From Neocallimastix lanati (nom. inval.) (Eukaryota > Neocallimastigomycota > Neocallimastigomycetes > Neocallimastigales > Neocallimastigaceae), in contig JACVTC010000075.1 of the NCBI GenBank assembly GCA_016946835.1, positions 415,501 through 479,500 of the forward strand: 64,000 nucleotides of DNA, in the 5' to 3' direction. The translations under genes were made by a program, and so were the position numbers. The notes beneath the pieces were generated by a model. The model was not told the DNA's origin, made no database searches, and saw only the letters and a program-made list of their open reading frames with translations. Shown here one piece after another: positions 10,800-22,671 of the stretch (its first letter is position 1; each line of letters starts with the position of its first letter).

Positions 10800-11924
10800 T
10801 TATTTTTTGTAAAAGGTATTTTTAACGAAAGAAGTATTACCAATGAATTGACTAATTGTTGGTACCTCTTTAAATTGATGAGAATATTTAACACGACCAC
10901 GAGTATCATATCCTTGACCACTGCAACGATATTCACCAACATTTGAAGTATTAGCATATTGTGGAGTTGAAGAGAAGGTTGTCCAGCCTTCTCTCTTAAC
11001 AAGGTAACCTGGAAATTGTGTTCTGTCAAATATGACGTGACAGTGTGATTTCCATAAACGACCGAGATAGAATGATGATCCATCAGAAGTAACTTTAGAA
11101 TTAGTGATGAGGAAGCCACCTTTTTTAAAGGTACGATCCGTATTACCATTGGCAGTAAGATAACCAGAGGCTCTGTGTGGATTACCTTTAGAATCGACAT
11201 GAATGGTGCAACCTTCAAATACAGCACGACCAGCTCCCCATATGAAATCAGTAAAGCCACGAATATAGCAATTTTTGAAGTATTGATTACCTTTACTGGA
11301 AAGTAAGGTATCTTGATAACTTAAGAATTTACAATTTTCGTAATACTGATTACTACCACCACAGTTAATAGCTGGAGCTTGAGCGTTATTTCCTGGGAAT
11401 GGAGCAGTATTTTCAAATGTAATTTCAAAAGCCTTGAAGTTATTACCATAGGATCGGAACGTAGCACATTTTGAACTACTACCAGTTTTAGCATGATTTA
11501 GATCATAAGTAATAATAACCTTATCTTTATTTTCACCAACTAAAGTTACAAAATTTTTTTGACATACAAGATATTCTCTATAGACACCATTCTTAATATA
11601 GATGACACGTTCAGATTTAGCACTATTTGATAAAGAATTGATGGCTTCTTGAATCTTCAATATAAAATAAAATAAAATAAAAATAAAATTAATTATTATA
11701 TTAATACATAATTATAAACATAATAAACTTTTTAATGTATTATTATAATATTTTTTTAATATAAATATAAAAAAATAATAAAAAAAAAAAGTTACAGTTC
11801 TAAATTTTCCAGAACCATCTTTAGCTACAATAATAGCACCTTTTGGGAGTCGATTGGCTGGAAAACTAAATATACATTGAATAATGCATACTAATAATAT
11901 TGATAGTAAAGAAGAAATTTTCAT
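10800..11924 (-). CDS. secreted pectin methylesterase (CE8), two exons
   Basis: Hydrolyses methyl esters of homogalacturonan in plant cell walls, releasing methanol and preparing pectin for lyases and polygalacturonases. Exon 1 is 11796-11924 and exon 2 is 10800-11654, with a 141-bp GT-AG intron in phase 0. The spliced product is 327 aa, normal for a single CE8 domain. Residues 1-20 form a signal peptide (SSLLSILLVCIIQCIFS). The family opening AKDGSGKFRT joins directly to IQEAINSL across the splice. Expected catalytic residues are visible: Gln near 135, YQDTLL with Q157 and D158, GFTDFIWG with nucleophile D179, and R242 in LGRLW (usually LGRPW). No dockerin or carbohydrate-binding module is attached, so it is probably freely secreted. 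The intron start was chosen because readthrough gives poly-Phe. Confidence 0.95.
11655..11795 (-). other. intron of the pectin methylesterase gene
   Basis: On the minus strand it starts GTAACTTTTT and ends TTTATATTGAAG. It is almost pure A/T, like other introns in this window. Removing it restores the conserved GSGKFRT-IQEAI continuity. Confidence 0.9.
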
Positions 11925-12838
11925 TTTTTGATTTTTTTTTTTTTTTTTAATTTTAAATATATTATTTAATGTATTTAAATTTTTTTTTTTTTTTTTTTGT
12001 TTTAAAATTTTTGATCGCTTTTTTTTTTTTCAATTTATATATACTTTAAATAAATGGTAAATTTATGATTTAAATATTTAATATAATTTATTATAAATAT
12101 TTATTCTTAATATTATAATAAATTAAAATATTTATATATAATTTAAAATTAAATATATTTATTTAAATATAAATCAATATATTGATGAATAAAAACACAT
12201 GGATAATAAAATATTAATAATTTAAATTTAAATGAAATAAATTTTTTATGATATATTAAATTAATATAATATATTACATTTTAATATTATAGTATATTTA
12301 TAAAACCCACAATATTTATTAAAAATTATAAAAACAATAAAAAAAAATATATATATTTAAAAAAATTTATTATAATTATTTAGAATTTATTTAGAATTGT
12401 TTTTATATCTTTTACTTTTTATGAAAGAAAAAATTCTATTTCGTATTAAATAAAAATTAAAATACATTACCAACAATATATATAATAAAATGAATCTTTC
12501 TAATAATAATTACTTTTATATAAAATTAATATGCTATAATATAAATTATTATATCTTAATGATAATTATACTACAAAAAAAATATTAAAAATTTAAACAA
12601 GTTTAAAAGATAATTTAATAAATATGTATTTATGGAAAGATAATTAAACATATATATATGCAAAGAAAGATATTCACTAGAAATTTTTATACAACTTTTA
12701 ACAGCTATCTTTTTTTTTTTTTTTTTTTTTTTTATTATACATTTTATTTTTATTTATATGACATTCCAATGTTTAATATTAAATTTGAAATATATCATTA
12801 AACAAATATTTATATAAATCTTAAATAGAGAATTAATC

Positions 12839-12871
<33 letters not shown>

Positions 12872-13320
12872 TATATATATAATATTTGCAATAGTCTCTT
12901 TTTTTTTATAATGAAAATTTTCCATTGTGATAATAATAAATGAAAATTATAATGGGAAAAATTTTTAGTGTTATATATATATATATTTTTTTTAAAAAAA
13001 AGAAAAATAAATAAATAAATTAAAAGGATTATTTTTCTTTTTATTATTATTAGTATTATTTATCCAAATATTAAACATAATTTTATAATAATATTACAAA
13101 TTAATAAATAATTATATTTTTCCTCCTTTTAATTTTTTTTATTGTAATTTTTACTATTATTTTAAAAAGATCTTCATAAGTCAAATCATATCCTTTTAAT
13201 AAAATTAAGTAAAATAAATTTATATATAAATAAGTATAAAAATTAAAAAAAAATAAAATAAAATAAAATAACAATCTATAATGCGGTCTTATTATTTTAT
13301 TGGATTAAATAATAATATTA

Positions 13321-13384
<64 letters not shown>
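13321..13384. repeat. (AAT)n followed by (ATT)n, inverted microsatellite
   Basis: About ten AAT units run straight into about eleven ATT units, so the tract is its own reverse complement and could form a hairpin with arms of about 30 bases. Confidence 0.9.
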
Positions 13385-13386
<2 letters not shown>

Positions 13387-13460
13387 AATTAAAAATATAG
13401 TATATTTTATTCTTTATTTATATTTTTTATTAATAAAATTAATATTAGAAAAGTCGGTAT

Positions 13461-13509
13461 TTAATTTAAATTTTAATATAAATTGAATTTATATTAAAAT
13501 TTAAATTAA
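13461..13509. repeat. near-perfect 49-bp palindrome
   Basis: The 24 bases at 13461-13484 are the exact reverse complement of 13486-13509, with a single G at 13485 as centre. The arms are non-repetitive A/T sequence rather than a simple repeat. Confidence 0.9.
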
Positions 13510-15000
13510 CCAAATTTTCATTATAAAGGAAAAAATTTGTATTAAAAATAATAATTTTTTTTTTATATTTTATAGGTATTATTAAGGGGTTATTATATTA
13601 AATTTAATAATTTTTTTTTTAATTAAAATTTCTTTTTTTTTGCTAATTTCTTATGATAGGATTTTTTATTGTCTCAATAATAATTTAAAAATTTAAAAGG
13701 TTAATATAATTTAAGAATATATTTAAAGAATATTAAAATATTGAACATTATATTGTTGTAAATAATACAATATATATAAAAAAATATGAAATTCTTTATT
13801 GTGGCATATTATAATTTATATTTTAAACTAATATAATAAAAAAAAAATATTAACAACATAAAAATATCTATTATTAAAAATAAATATTATTAAATATATT
13901 AAATATTAATACAAATAAAATTTAATTTTTATTAATATTAAATATTTTATCATATACTTTTTAAAAATATATATTTTTAATATCCTATGAGAAAAATATA
14001 ACCATCACAAGAATACTTGATAAAAATTATTAAATACTAAAATCATTAAAATAATTCAAAAATGTAATCTTAGTTTTGTATTTTAATTGTATGAATTTAC
14101 ATTTTAAAGATAGCCAAAGAAATTTAAAAGTAGACTTATTTAAATATTAATAATAATAATAATAATATATATATATTTTAATAGTTATTCTAGTAAAACT
14201 AATATAAATGTTATTATATTGATAAATTTTGTTAAATAAAATATGTTAATATAACTCTGAAATATTATTAATGATATTTTATATATATATATATTCAGGA
14301 ACTAATAATGTTATTTTTGATAAAAAAGATGAATTTAAAGAATTTAAATTGAAAAAGAAAAAAGCAAAAGTCAAAAGAATAATTTTAAAAAATTCTCAAA
14401 GTAATAAAAATATAGTAAAATGCAAAGATTGCTACTATTGTAGTAAATATGGTTAATATTAAATAGATAAATATTTTAATATTACTAGGACTATCAAATA
14501 GAGTTTAGTTTAGTTATTGTTATAATAGTAATAATAATGACAATAAAAACAATAGTTATGTAAAGAAGAAAACTATTAAAATAAATAATAAAATATATAA
14601 AAATTATTACTACGGTCAAGTCAAAAGAACGGCATTAGTTATTAAATAATCGTCTTTACGATATATTAAAGCGTATCACTTAAATTTAATATTATTCTCT
14701 TTTTAATATAATAAAAAATAAATTTTTAAAATTATAAATATAAAAATACAACTGTTGAATAATTAAACTATATTTATTTAATTAAAATTAATTAATTATA
14801 ATAATAAAATATGATCTACTTTTTTTTTTCTTTTTTTTTTTTTTATTTTAAAAATAAAATTTTTTTTTTTATACTGTGGAATTTTCTTATTTAAGTATAA
14901 TTTTTTCTTTTTTCTTTTTTATTTTTATAAATAATTTAAATAGTTAAAAATTAATATTTACCAAAAAGGATTACTTTTATTTTTATTCCGCTAATAATTA

Positions 15001-15038
<38 letters not shown>

Positions 15039-15239
15039 CATTGTGTTTGTACTGAATTTATTAATAAATAAAGTTTATTATGTATTTTATTAAAAGCCAA
15101 TTAATATTTGTGGATTTAATTTTCTTTATTAATTAATTTAATTTAAATTAATTTAATTCAATTCAATTCAATTCAAAAAAAAAAAAAAATGGTTACATTT
15201 TCTAAATTAATGATTTATCAAAAATCTTTTATTTTTTAT

Positions 15240-15243
15240 AAAA

Positions 15244-15305
<62 letters not shown>
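15240..15305. repeat. (AAAT)n tetranucleotide array
   Basis: About sixteen AAAT units, uninterrupted. Similar arrays occur at 54843-54912 and 59450-59555. Confidence 0.95.
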
Positions 15306-15306
<1 letters not shown>

Positions 15307-15894
15307 GTAAATAATTAAATTGTATACTATTTAGTGTAAAATTGAGATTTTTTTTTTTATTTATTAAAATTATTATTTAGATTATATACATTTATTTTTT
15401 TGAATAAATAAAAAAAATTGACTTAACATACAAGAATTGCTTAATTAATTAATATACTTTTCTATTTGTAAATAATAAAAATAATGAATGATTTTTTTCT
15501 ATTTTTTATTTTCTTTTATTTTTTTTTTTTTTATTTTTTTTGTTATAGATTAACAGTATTCTTATTTATTTATTTAAATACTAAAAGTTTTAGTTTTTTT
15601 TTTTTAATTTATTTATTATATTTTTATATAAATAAATTATAGTGTTTTATTCTAAAGAACGGTTTATTTTGTTATAATAAATACTTAAGATATTGTATAT
15701 TAAAAAAAATATATATAATTAAGTTGAATTTAAAAATTAGATGAATTAATAAATTTATTATCTACTTTATTATTTAAAATTTTCTATATATATTTCAGGC
15801 GCATATCAATTTGTTTCAATGTAAAAAAAAAAATCTATTGTAAAATTTAAATATTTTTATTATATCTTCTTATATTTTATTATAAATATATAAT

Positions 15895-15934
<40 letters not shown>

Positions 15935-16860
15935 TAAATATGAAAAATAGAGTATTTAATATTAATTAATAATATAAAATCTTTAAATGAATTAATATAT
16001 TTTAATCATAATATAGTTAAAAAAAATTAAATAAATGATAATATTATATAATAAAATTACTTAATAATTATAATTAATCATTATTAACCATTATAATAAT
16101 AATAATTACATTTAGTTATAACTATTAATTATAAATGTAATATAATTAATATTCATTAAGGTAAGTAATAATTTTAATTAATAGGGAAATAATTATAAAT
16201 TTTTAAATATAGATTTTCATGACCGTACTTTTGAAATAATATATATTTTTAATTGTTTTATTCATTGATTTGATATTCCAAGGAGTGGTCTTTTTTATCA
16301 TTATCTAAATAATATAACTAGTAAATTTTAGATTTATAAAAATTTTTGTAAACAAAAAATATTTATTTCTATTTGGGTAATTTTAAAACTGCATATTTGA
16401 ATGTATTACAATATTAGATATTTTTAATATAAAATATCATTAATTTTTTTTTTTTTTGCTCAATATATTGAAAATTTTATATATGTTTTCTTTACTAAAA
16501 CATTGTAAACTTATACTAAAGTACAATTATATATAATATAATATAATATGATATAGTATAAAATTTTATTTCATTTTTTATACTAATTTTTATTATTGGC
16601 AATGTCTAGGAAAAAAAAATAAGAAATAATAGTGATATCAATAATATTAATTATAACAGTAATATTGATATTATTGATAATGAATAATATTTAATTATTT
16701 TTTTTTCTATTAGATTTTTACACAGTAACAGTTTTATTTTTTATCTGTAACAATTTTATTTTTTACCCTTTATAAAATAAAAAAAAAAATAAAAATAATT
16801 TTCTATATAAAAAAAATATACTTAATTTGTATTTTAATTAGTAAATATATGAAATTCAAA

Positions 16861-18529
16861 ATGGATAAAACAATTTCAACTCTCTTTCTTTTATATGAAA
16901 AGTAAAAATTAAATTTAAATGCTAAAAAAATAAAAATAAAATAAAAAAAATTTTTTTTTATATAAATTTAGTAATTAGTAGTATAAGTAAAGGTGTTGAG
17001 ATAATTAATTATTAAAATAAAAATTAATTTATTTTTAGATTAATACAAGATTATGTTTTAAAACAAAAAAGGTTAAAATGTTTTATTAAACAAATAAATA
17101 ATCTATAATGAACTAAGAATTTAAAAAATATTGGTGCTTTTTAAATTATTATGTAAAAAAATGAAATATTTCAAGGTATATATTAATGCATTTATAATTT
17201 ATTATAGAGTAATTTAAAAGAAAAATTGAAATATAATTATTAGAATGAAATATTGATTATATATTATATAATAATAGTTCCATAATCTTTTTTTTTTTTT
17301 TAATAAATTAATATCAAAATTATTAGGGCCAGTAAATGTCTTTTTTGTTTCATAGCTAATATACACATATGTATATAACTTTCTACTTATCATTAATTAA
17401 TTATTTATAATATTTTATTAAAATATTGCTAAGAGTTTTATTAAGAATTAAAATAATGATATACAATATATATTTTTTTTTCAAATGTATTCAGAAACCT
17501 AGTGTGTTTTTTAATTGCAGCAAAAGTAATGGATGAACTTGAAGAATTCGAATTGAAACCAAATAAGAAAAATAAATTTAAAATTTAAATACATAATAAA
17601 TAATTTAATTATATCAATATACTTGTGAAATATTTAATAAAAAATATATATTTTATATTTATATTATAATAAAAAAATTAAAGGTAATGTGAATTTATAT
17701 AAAATCTCTGAATAGTTGTGCAAAAACATCAGAATAATTGAAGTTTTTTATGGAAAATCCTTCTTAAAAGAATTATAGTGCATTAATAGTTCTCATATAT
17801 CTAAAACTTGAAAGAAAATTTTCAATAATGAATAACAATCTGATATTTATCAATATGAAGATAAAATTTTTAAAAGTTTTTGAAAATTCTTCATTAAATC
17901 CTTCAAAACCAAATAAAAGAAATGAAAAGTATGAAAATTTAATTTCAAAAGATAATATTAGCCATTCATTTAATAACTTATATGAAATATTTCCTTTACC
18001 TGAAACTTCCAATATTCTTCTATATACAGCTCAAGCTAAGAAATACATACATCATCAATTATGATATACTTGAAAACTTCAACTCAAGACAATAATTATA
18101 TCAAATTCTTCTATATAGAGCATGCCTTTATTAACAACTCAATCTATCTCATTACTAACATCATCTTCTAATAATAATTTATCTATTGATACTGATTATA
18201 TTATATCATATTCTGTATCTACTACTACTAATATAAGTGTATCTACAACTCAAAATATTACATTGCCTATATCTACAAGTACTAGTGCTTCATCATCAAC
18301 AATGAAAACTTTTTATTTAGCATTATCTTCGATTCATTCGATTACTCTTTCAATAATATCTTTACCTTCAATATCATTAATTCCTGAGATTGTCACATCA
18401 AAAATACTGTATTCTTTTCCAACTTTAAACAAAAGAAATGAATCCAATGCTAATCAAAATATTCAAAATCGAACATTATCAACAGATAAACCTATAAATA
18501 AGTTATTGTATATTCAAGTACCCAGTTAA
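16861..18529 (+). pseudogene. dead paralogue of the HTH/microexon gene at 22277-24117
   Basis: The exons of the downstream gene can be followed in order. Exon 1 (16861, MDKTIS...LYEK) ends at GTAAAA. Exon 2 starts at 17039 (KLIQDYVLKQKRLK) and meets a stop at 17106-17108. The microexon region near 17350-17380 is disrupted. Exon 4 is recognisable at 17495-17550 (FLIAAKVMDELEEFELKP). Exon 5 begins near 17683 and carries several stops within SLNSCAKTSE-like sequence. The last frame (18122-18529) encodes a Ser/Thr-rich tail comparable to the tail of the live gene. The splice donor after exon 4 is lost (ATAAGA instead of GTAAGC). Nucleotide similarity is still obvious, so the duplication is moderately recent. 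Confidence 0.85.
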
Positions 18530-18575
18530 AAATTCAATATATTAACCTTATCAAATTTATCAACTATAAATATTT

Positions 18576-18609
<34 letters not shown>

Positions 18610-21600
18610 TATTATATATCAATCAAAATTTATATATAATAATTTATTTATTAACTTTTTTTTTATTAATTTTTTTTCTATTTACATATATATATATTTT
18701 TGAATTATTTTCTTTATCATTATTCAATTAAATTATGTTCTTTAATTTTGGTCTATATTAATTTAAAAAAAAAAAAAAAAAAAAAAACAGCTATGAAAGA
18801 AAAATTTATAATATAAGAATATTTTAATAAATTTCAAAATAAATACTTACTATAAGATGTCAATTTTAAAATCTTTTAGATTTTAAATTTATTTATCTTG
18901 TATATATTTTTTATATATTAGAATATTTTAATAAAAATTCTTTATTTAGTACAATATCTTTTTTTTTTTTTTTTTTTTTTTTTTATTACTATTTTATTTT
19001 ACTTTACAATATTTTATATAATTAATTTAAAATATAATTTGTACTTTATAAAATATAACAATAAACAAAATTATAATTATATTGTAATTATAATAATAAT
19101 ATCAATAATAACAATGATATAATAATAATAAAAATTTTTTAATATAAATATTAATATTAATAATAATGATATATGTATTAAATATTATGAATTAAATTTT
19201 TTATATTATGAGTTAAATATAAATCCGAACCAATTATTAATAAAATTTATTCCAATTTTATTGTACAACTTCCAAATATGGTTATTAATATACTTAATAT
19301 TTCATTATTAAAATTATCCATTTTTAATATTTAATCTATTCTTTAAAATAAAAAAAAAATTTAACCAAAAAATTAAGATTTAATTAAAACTATAAATAAT
19401 ATAAAATATTTGTAAAAAAAAATTAAATAAAAAAAAAAAAAAATTTAAAAATTATTTAAATTATTTAGGATGTATATTATACGTATAAAAATCATTACTT
19501 TTTTTTTTTTTTTTTTTTTTTTTGATAATTTTATAAAGTTATAATACAGAAATATAATTAATAATTACTTAAATTATAAAGACTCATATATATATATATT
19601 TTTAAATAAAGAGAGAATTATATATTTTAAATATACAATATATATAATATATTATATATATAATATAATATTTTAGTTAATAAATATAATTATAAAATAA
19701 TTTTTTAATAATAATATTTTTCTGTAAATATTAATTTTACTAATATAATAATAAAACTTCATTTAATAAATCATATCACATATTACTAATTTTATAAAAC
19801 TATAGTATAAATGTAAAATTCCAATGAAATACAGTTTATAAAAAATTATTTATGATATTTATTTTTATAATTGGTAAGATGAATAAATTAAGAGGTATAA
19901 ATATAAATATGAAAAAATAATTATATATTTAATAAAATTATCTTATAAGAATACTTCAAATAATTACATATAAATTAATAATAATACTATAGAAAATTAT
20001 TACAATGAAAAAAGTTAATTTTCATTTAATTAACTGTTTTTTTTATAAAAATTACAATAATAACTCTATTAAATGAATTATTTTTATTTTTATATATTAT
20101 TTGTGAAATATATACTTATTATTGTAAATTGGCTATATTAATTTTATAAATGTAATAATTATTAAAATTAAGATAACTATTTATTCCATATATTCTTTTT
20201 ATAATTATTTTTAAATTTAACATTTCCAAAATATATATTATAACAATAAGGACAATTAGTATAACATATTTTAATTGATAAAAGTTTAATATACATTTAA
20301 TCCAAATTTAAATGGTTGATTAATAATAAATACATTATTAATAAAAAAAAAATAAAAAAATAATAAAAAAAAAATTAAGAAATAAATTAACTCTTTATAA
20401 AGAAAAATTAAAATGAAGAAAAAAAAAAAGTTTTTTTTTTTTTTTAAAATTCCGAAATATATTTGTGTTACCATAACAAAATAATATATATATATTAATT
20501 TTTTTTATTATAATATAAATATTAATAATTAAAATTCTTATATATAATAAAAATCTCCTGTAGGCTTATATTAAATTAACATATAATTTTTTAATTAAGT
20601 ACTAATTTTTAATTAACTTTTTTTTTTTTTTTTTTTTTTTTTTTATTATCATTGTTGAAATAGAATTTCGAAATATTACGGAAGAGTTACTTTTAATAAA
20701 ATTTATTTAATAATATATATAATAAATAAATAAAGAATTAAAATATCATATATTTAATTATTTTTCTTTTTAAAAAAAATTACTAAGATAAAACTATAAA
20801 AATTTATAATCATATTTAATAATAATGAAAAAGAAATTAGTTGGCATTTGAATTATGAAATTTTAAAAATAAATAAATAAATTAATGAATAAAGTATAAA
20901 ATATTAAATTTCTAATTAAAAAAAAAAATTAAATATTTATCTTTGAAGATATAATTTTATATATTATGTAACTAAGATGATTATATATATTGTTTTTTAA
21001 TTTTTGAAAAAATAAAAAAAAAAAAAAAATAATAACAAAGATAAAATTAATAAAATTTAATGAATTATAGATTTTGTTTAATTTAATTAAAAATGGAAAC
21101 AATATATTTCCTTTTTATATTAAATTTTTCAAAAATTAATATATTATTAATAAAAAAAAATAGAACACTATTTTTAATAAAAATTACTTAACAAAATAAC
21201 AATAAAAAAAAAAAAAAGTGTATTTTTTGTTTAATAAAAACGATCATATTATAATTATTTATAATAATAAAGTATTATTATTTATATTAATATTAATTAA
21301 AAAAAAAATAGTTCTTATACATATATAAGTTTTATAAAAAATTTAATTATATTTCATTTTATTTTTTTGTAATACATTATATCAAAATTAATTTATATAA
21401 TGTATAAAAAACTTTTTAATTATTAATTTATTATATACATATATATATTTAAAAAAAAATTAAATAAAATAAAATAAAATAAAATATTAATTATTAAAAA
21501 ATTTAATATATTAATAAGAATAAATATAAATATTTTTTAATTGAATTAGTAATGACTAATTTTATTCAACAATATTTTTTTTTATTTTTTATATATTTAA

Positions 21601-21859
21601 ATTATTATAAATGTATATTTTATAAAATTTAAATTGTTAATAATAAATATTTATTTATTGAATTTATTGATTATTGTAGTTGAACTGTTTTTTTATTGTT
21701 CTTCTAATTATTATTTTTTTCTTTAAAAAAAAAAAGGATAATTAAAATTTATTTATTTTATTTATTTTATACACAAATTAAAGTTAAAATATTATTAATT
21801 TTACTAATTATACTTTTTTTATTTTTATTTTTTAATATTTTAATTTTTTAATTTTTTAT

Positions 21860-21897
<38 letters not shown>

Positions 21898-22212
21898 GTT
21901 AATCTATAGATTTTCTATATAAAGAATATTTTTTTTTAAAAAAAAAATACAGAGATAATATATATATATATATATATATCTTCAATGTCTAATTTTATAC
22001 TTTTTAATATATAATGTATTATAGTTTATTCTATATTAACTGAAATAATTTATAAAGTATTTAAAAAACAAGTTGTTTCTTTTAGTATAGTTATAAACAA
22101 ATTTATGTAATTAATAATCAAAATTTTAACTTATATTAAAATCATTAATTTTCAATATAAAAAAAATTATTTATAATTTTATTCTTAATTTTATTTATAT
22201 CTTAGAATTTAT

Positions 22213-22244
<32 letters not shown>

Positions 22245-22276
22245 TGACAAAAATATTTAGTTTTAAATAATTAAAA
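18530..22276. other. intergenic desert between the two paralogues
   Basis: Almost pure A/T with long T runs (18579-18606, 18959-18984, 19498-19523, 20619-20644, 21860-21894) and one poly-A run (18762-18787). No gene, RNA or mobile element could be supported. Confidence 0.7.
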
Positions 22277-22618
22277 ATGGAAAAGTCAATTCCAAATGTT
22301 TCATATGAAAAGTTAGTATATAGATATTTAGTTAGTAATAATATCAAATTATTTTTGTATTTATATATATATATATATTTTGCTAATATCAAATCATTTA
22401 ATAATTATTGAATACTTTTTAAAATAATTCATTATTAGATTAATACATGATTATATCTTAAAGCAAAAAAGGTTTAAATATGATGTAAAACAAATTCAAA
22501 AATCTATTATTTCTTGTGATTATAAGAAAAAAGGTTATTCATTAAATGAATATGTAAAAAAAAAGTGGAATATTTCACAGTATGTAACAGATACTATGCA
22601 TAAATTATTTGAAAATAT

Positions 22619-22671
<53 letters not shown>

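Larger units (their letters stand above)
11925..16860. other. gene desert, AT-rich with homopolymers and microsatellites
   Basis: No supportable gene. It holds long T runs (for example 12711-12733, 12840-12863, 15003-15038, 15897-15932) and the separately listed palindromes and (AAAT)n array. A 61-codon frame at 14271-14456 ends in CKDCYYCSKYG. It is Lys-rich and unsupported by any splice or homology signal I can name, so I do not call it a gene. Confidence 0.7.

Noticed and set aside
10781-11260. 159-codon frame overlapping the pectin methylesterase
   Set aside because: It lies in another frame of the same strand inside a well-supported gene and has no motif of its own.
14271-14456. Lys-rich frame ending CKDCYYCSKYG, considered as a third copy of the HTH gene
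   Set aside because: DEFKEFKLK vaguely resembles DELEEFELK of the paralogue, but surrounding sequence does not align and no other exon could be found.
20286-20474. Hydrophobic 62-codon minus frame
   Set aside because: A/T homopolymer translation (poly-Phe), no start context or neighbour supporting a gene.
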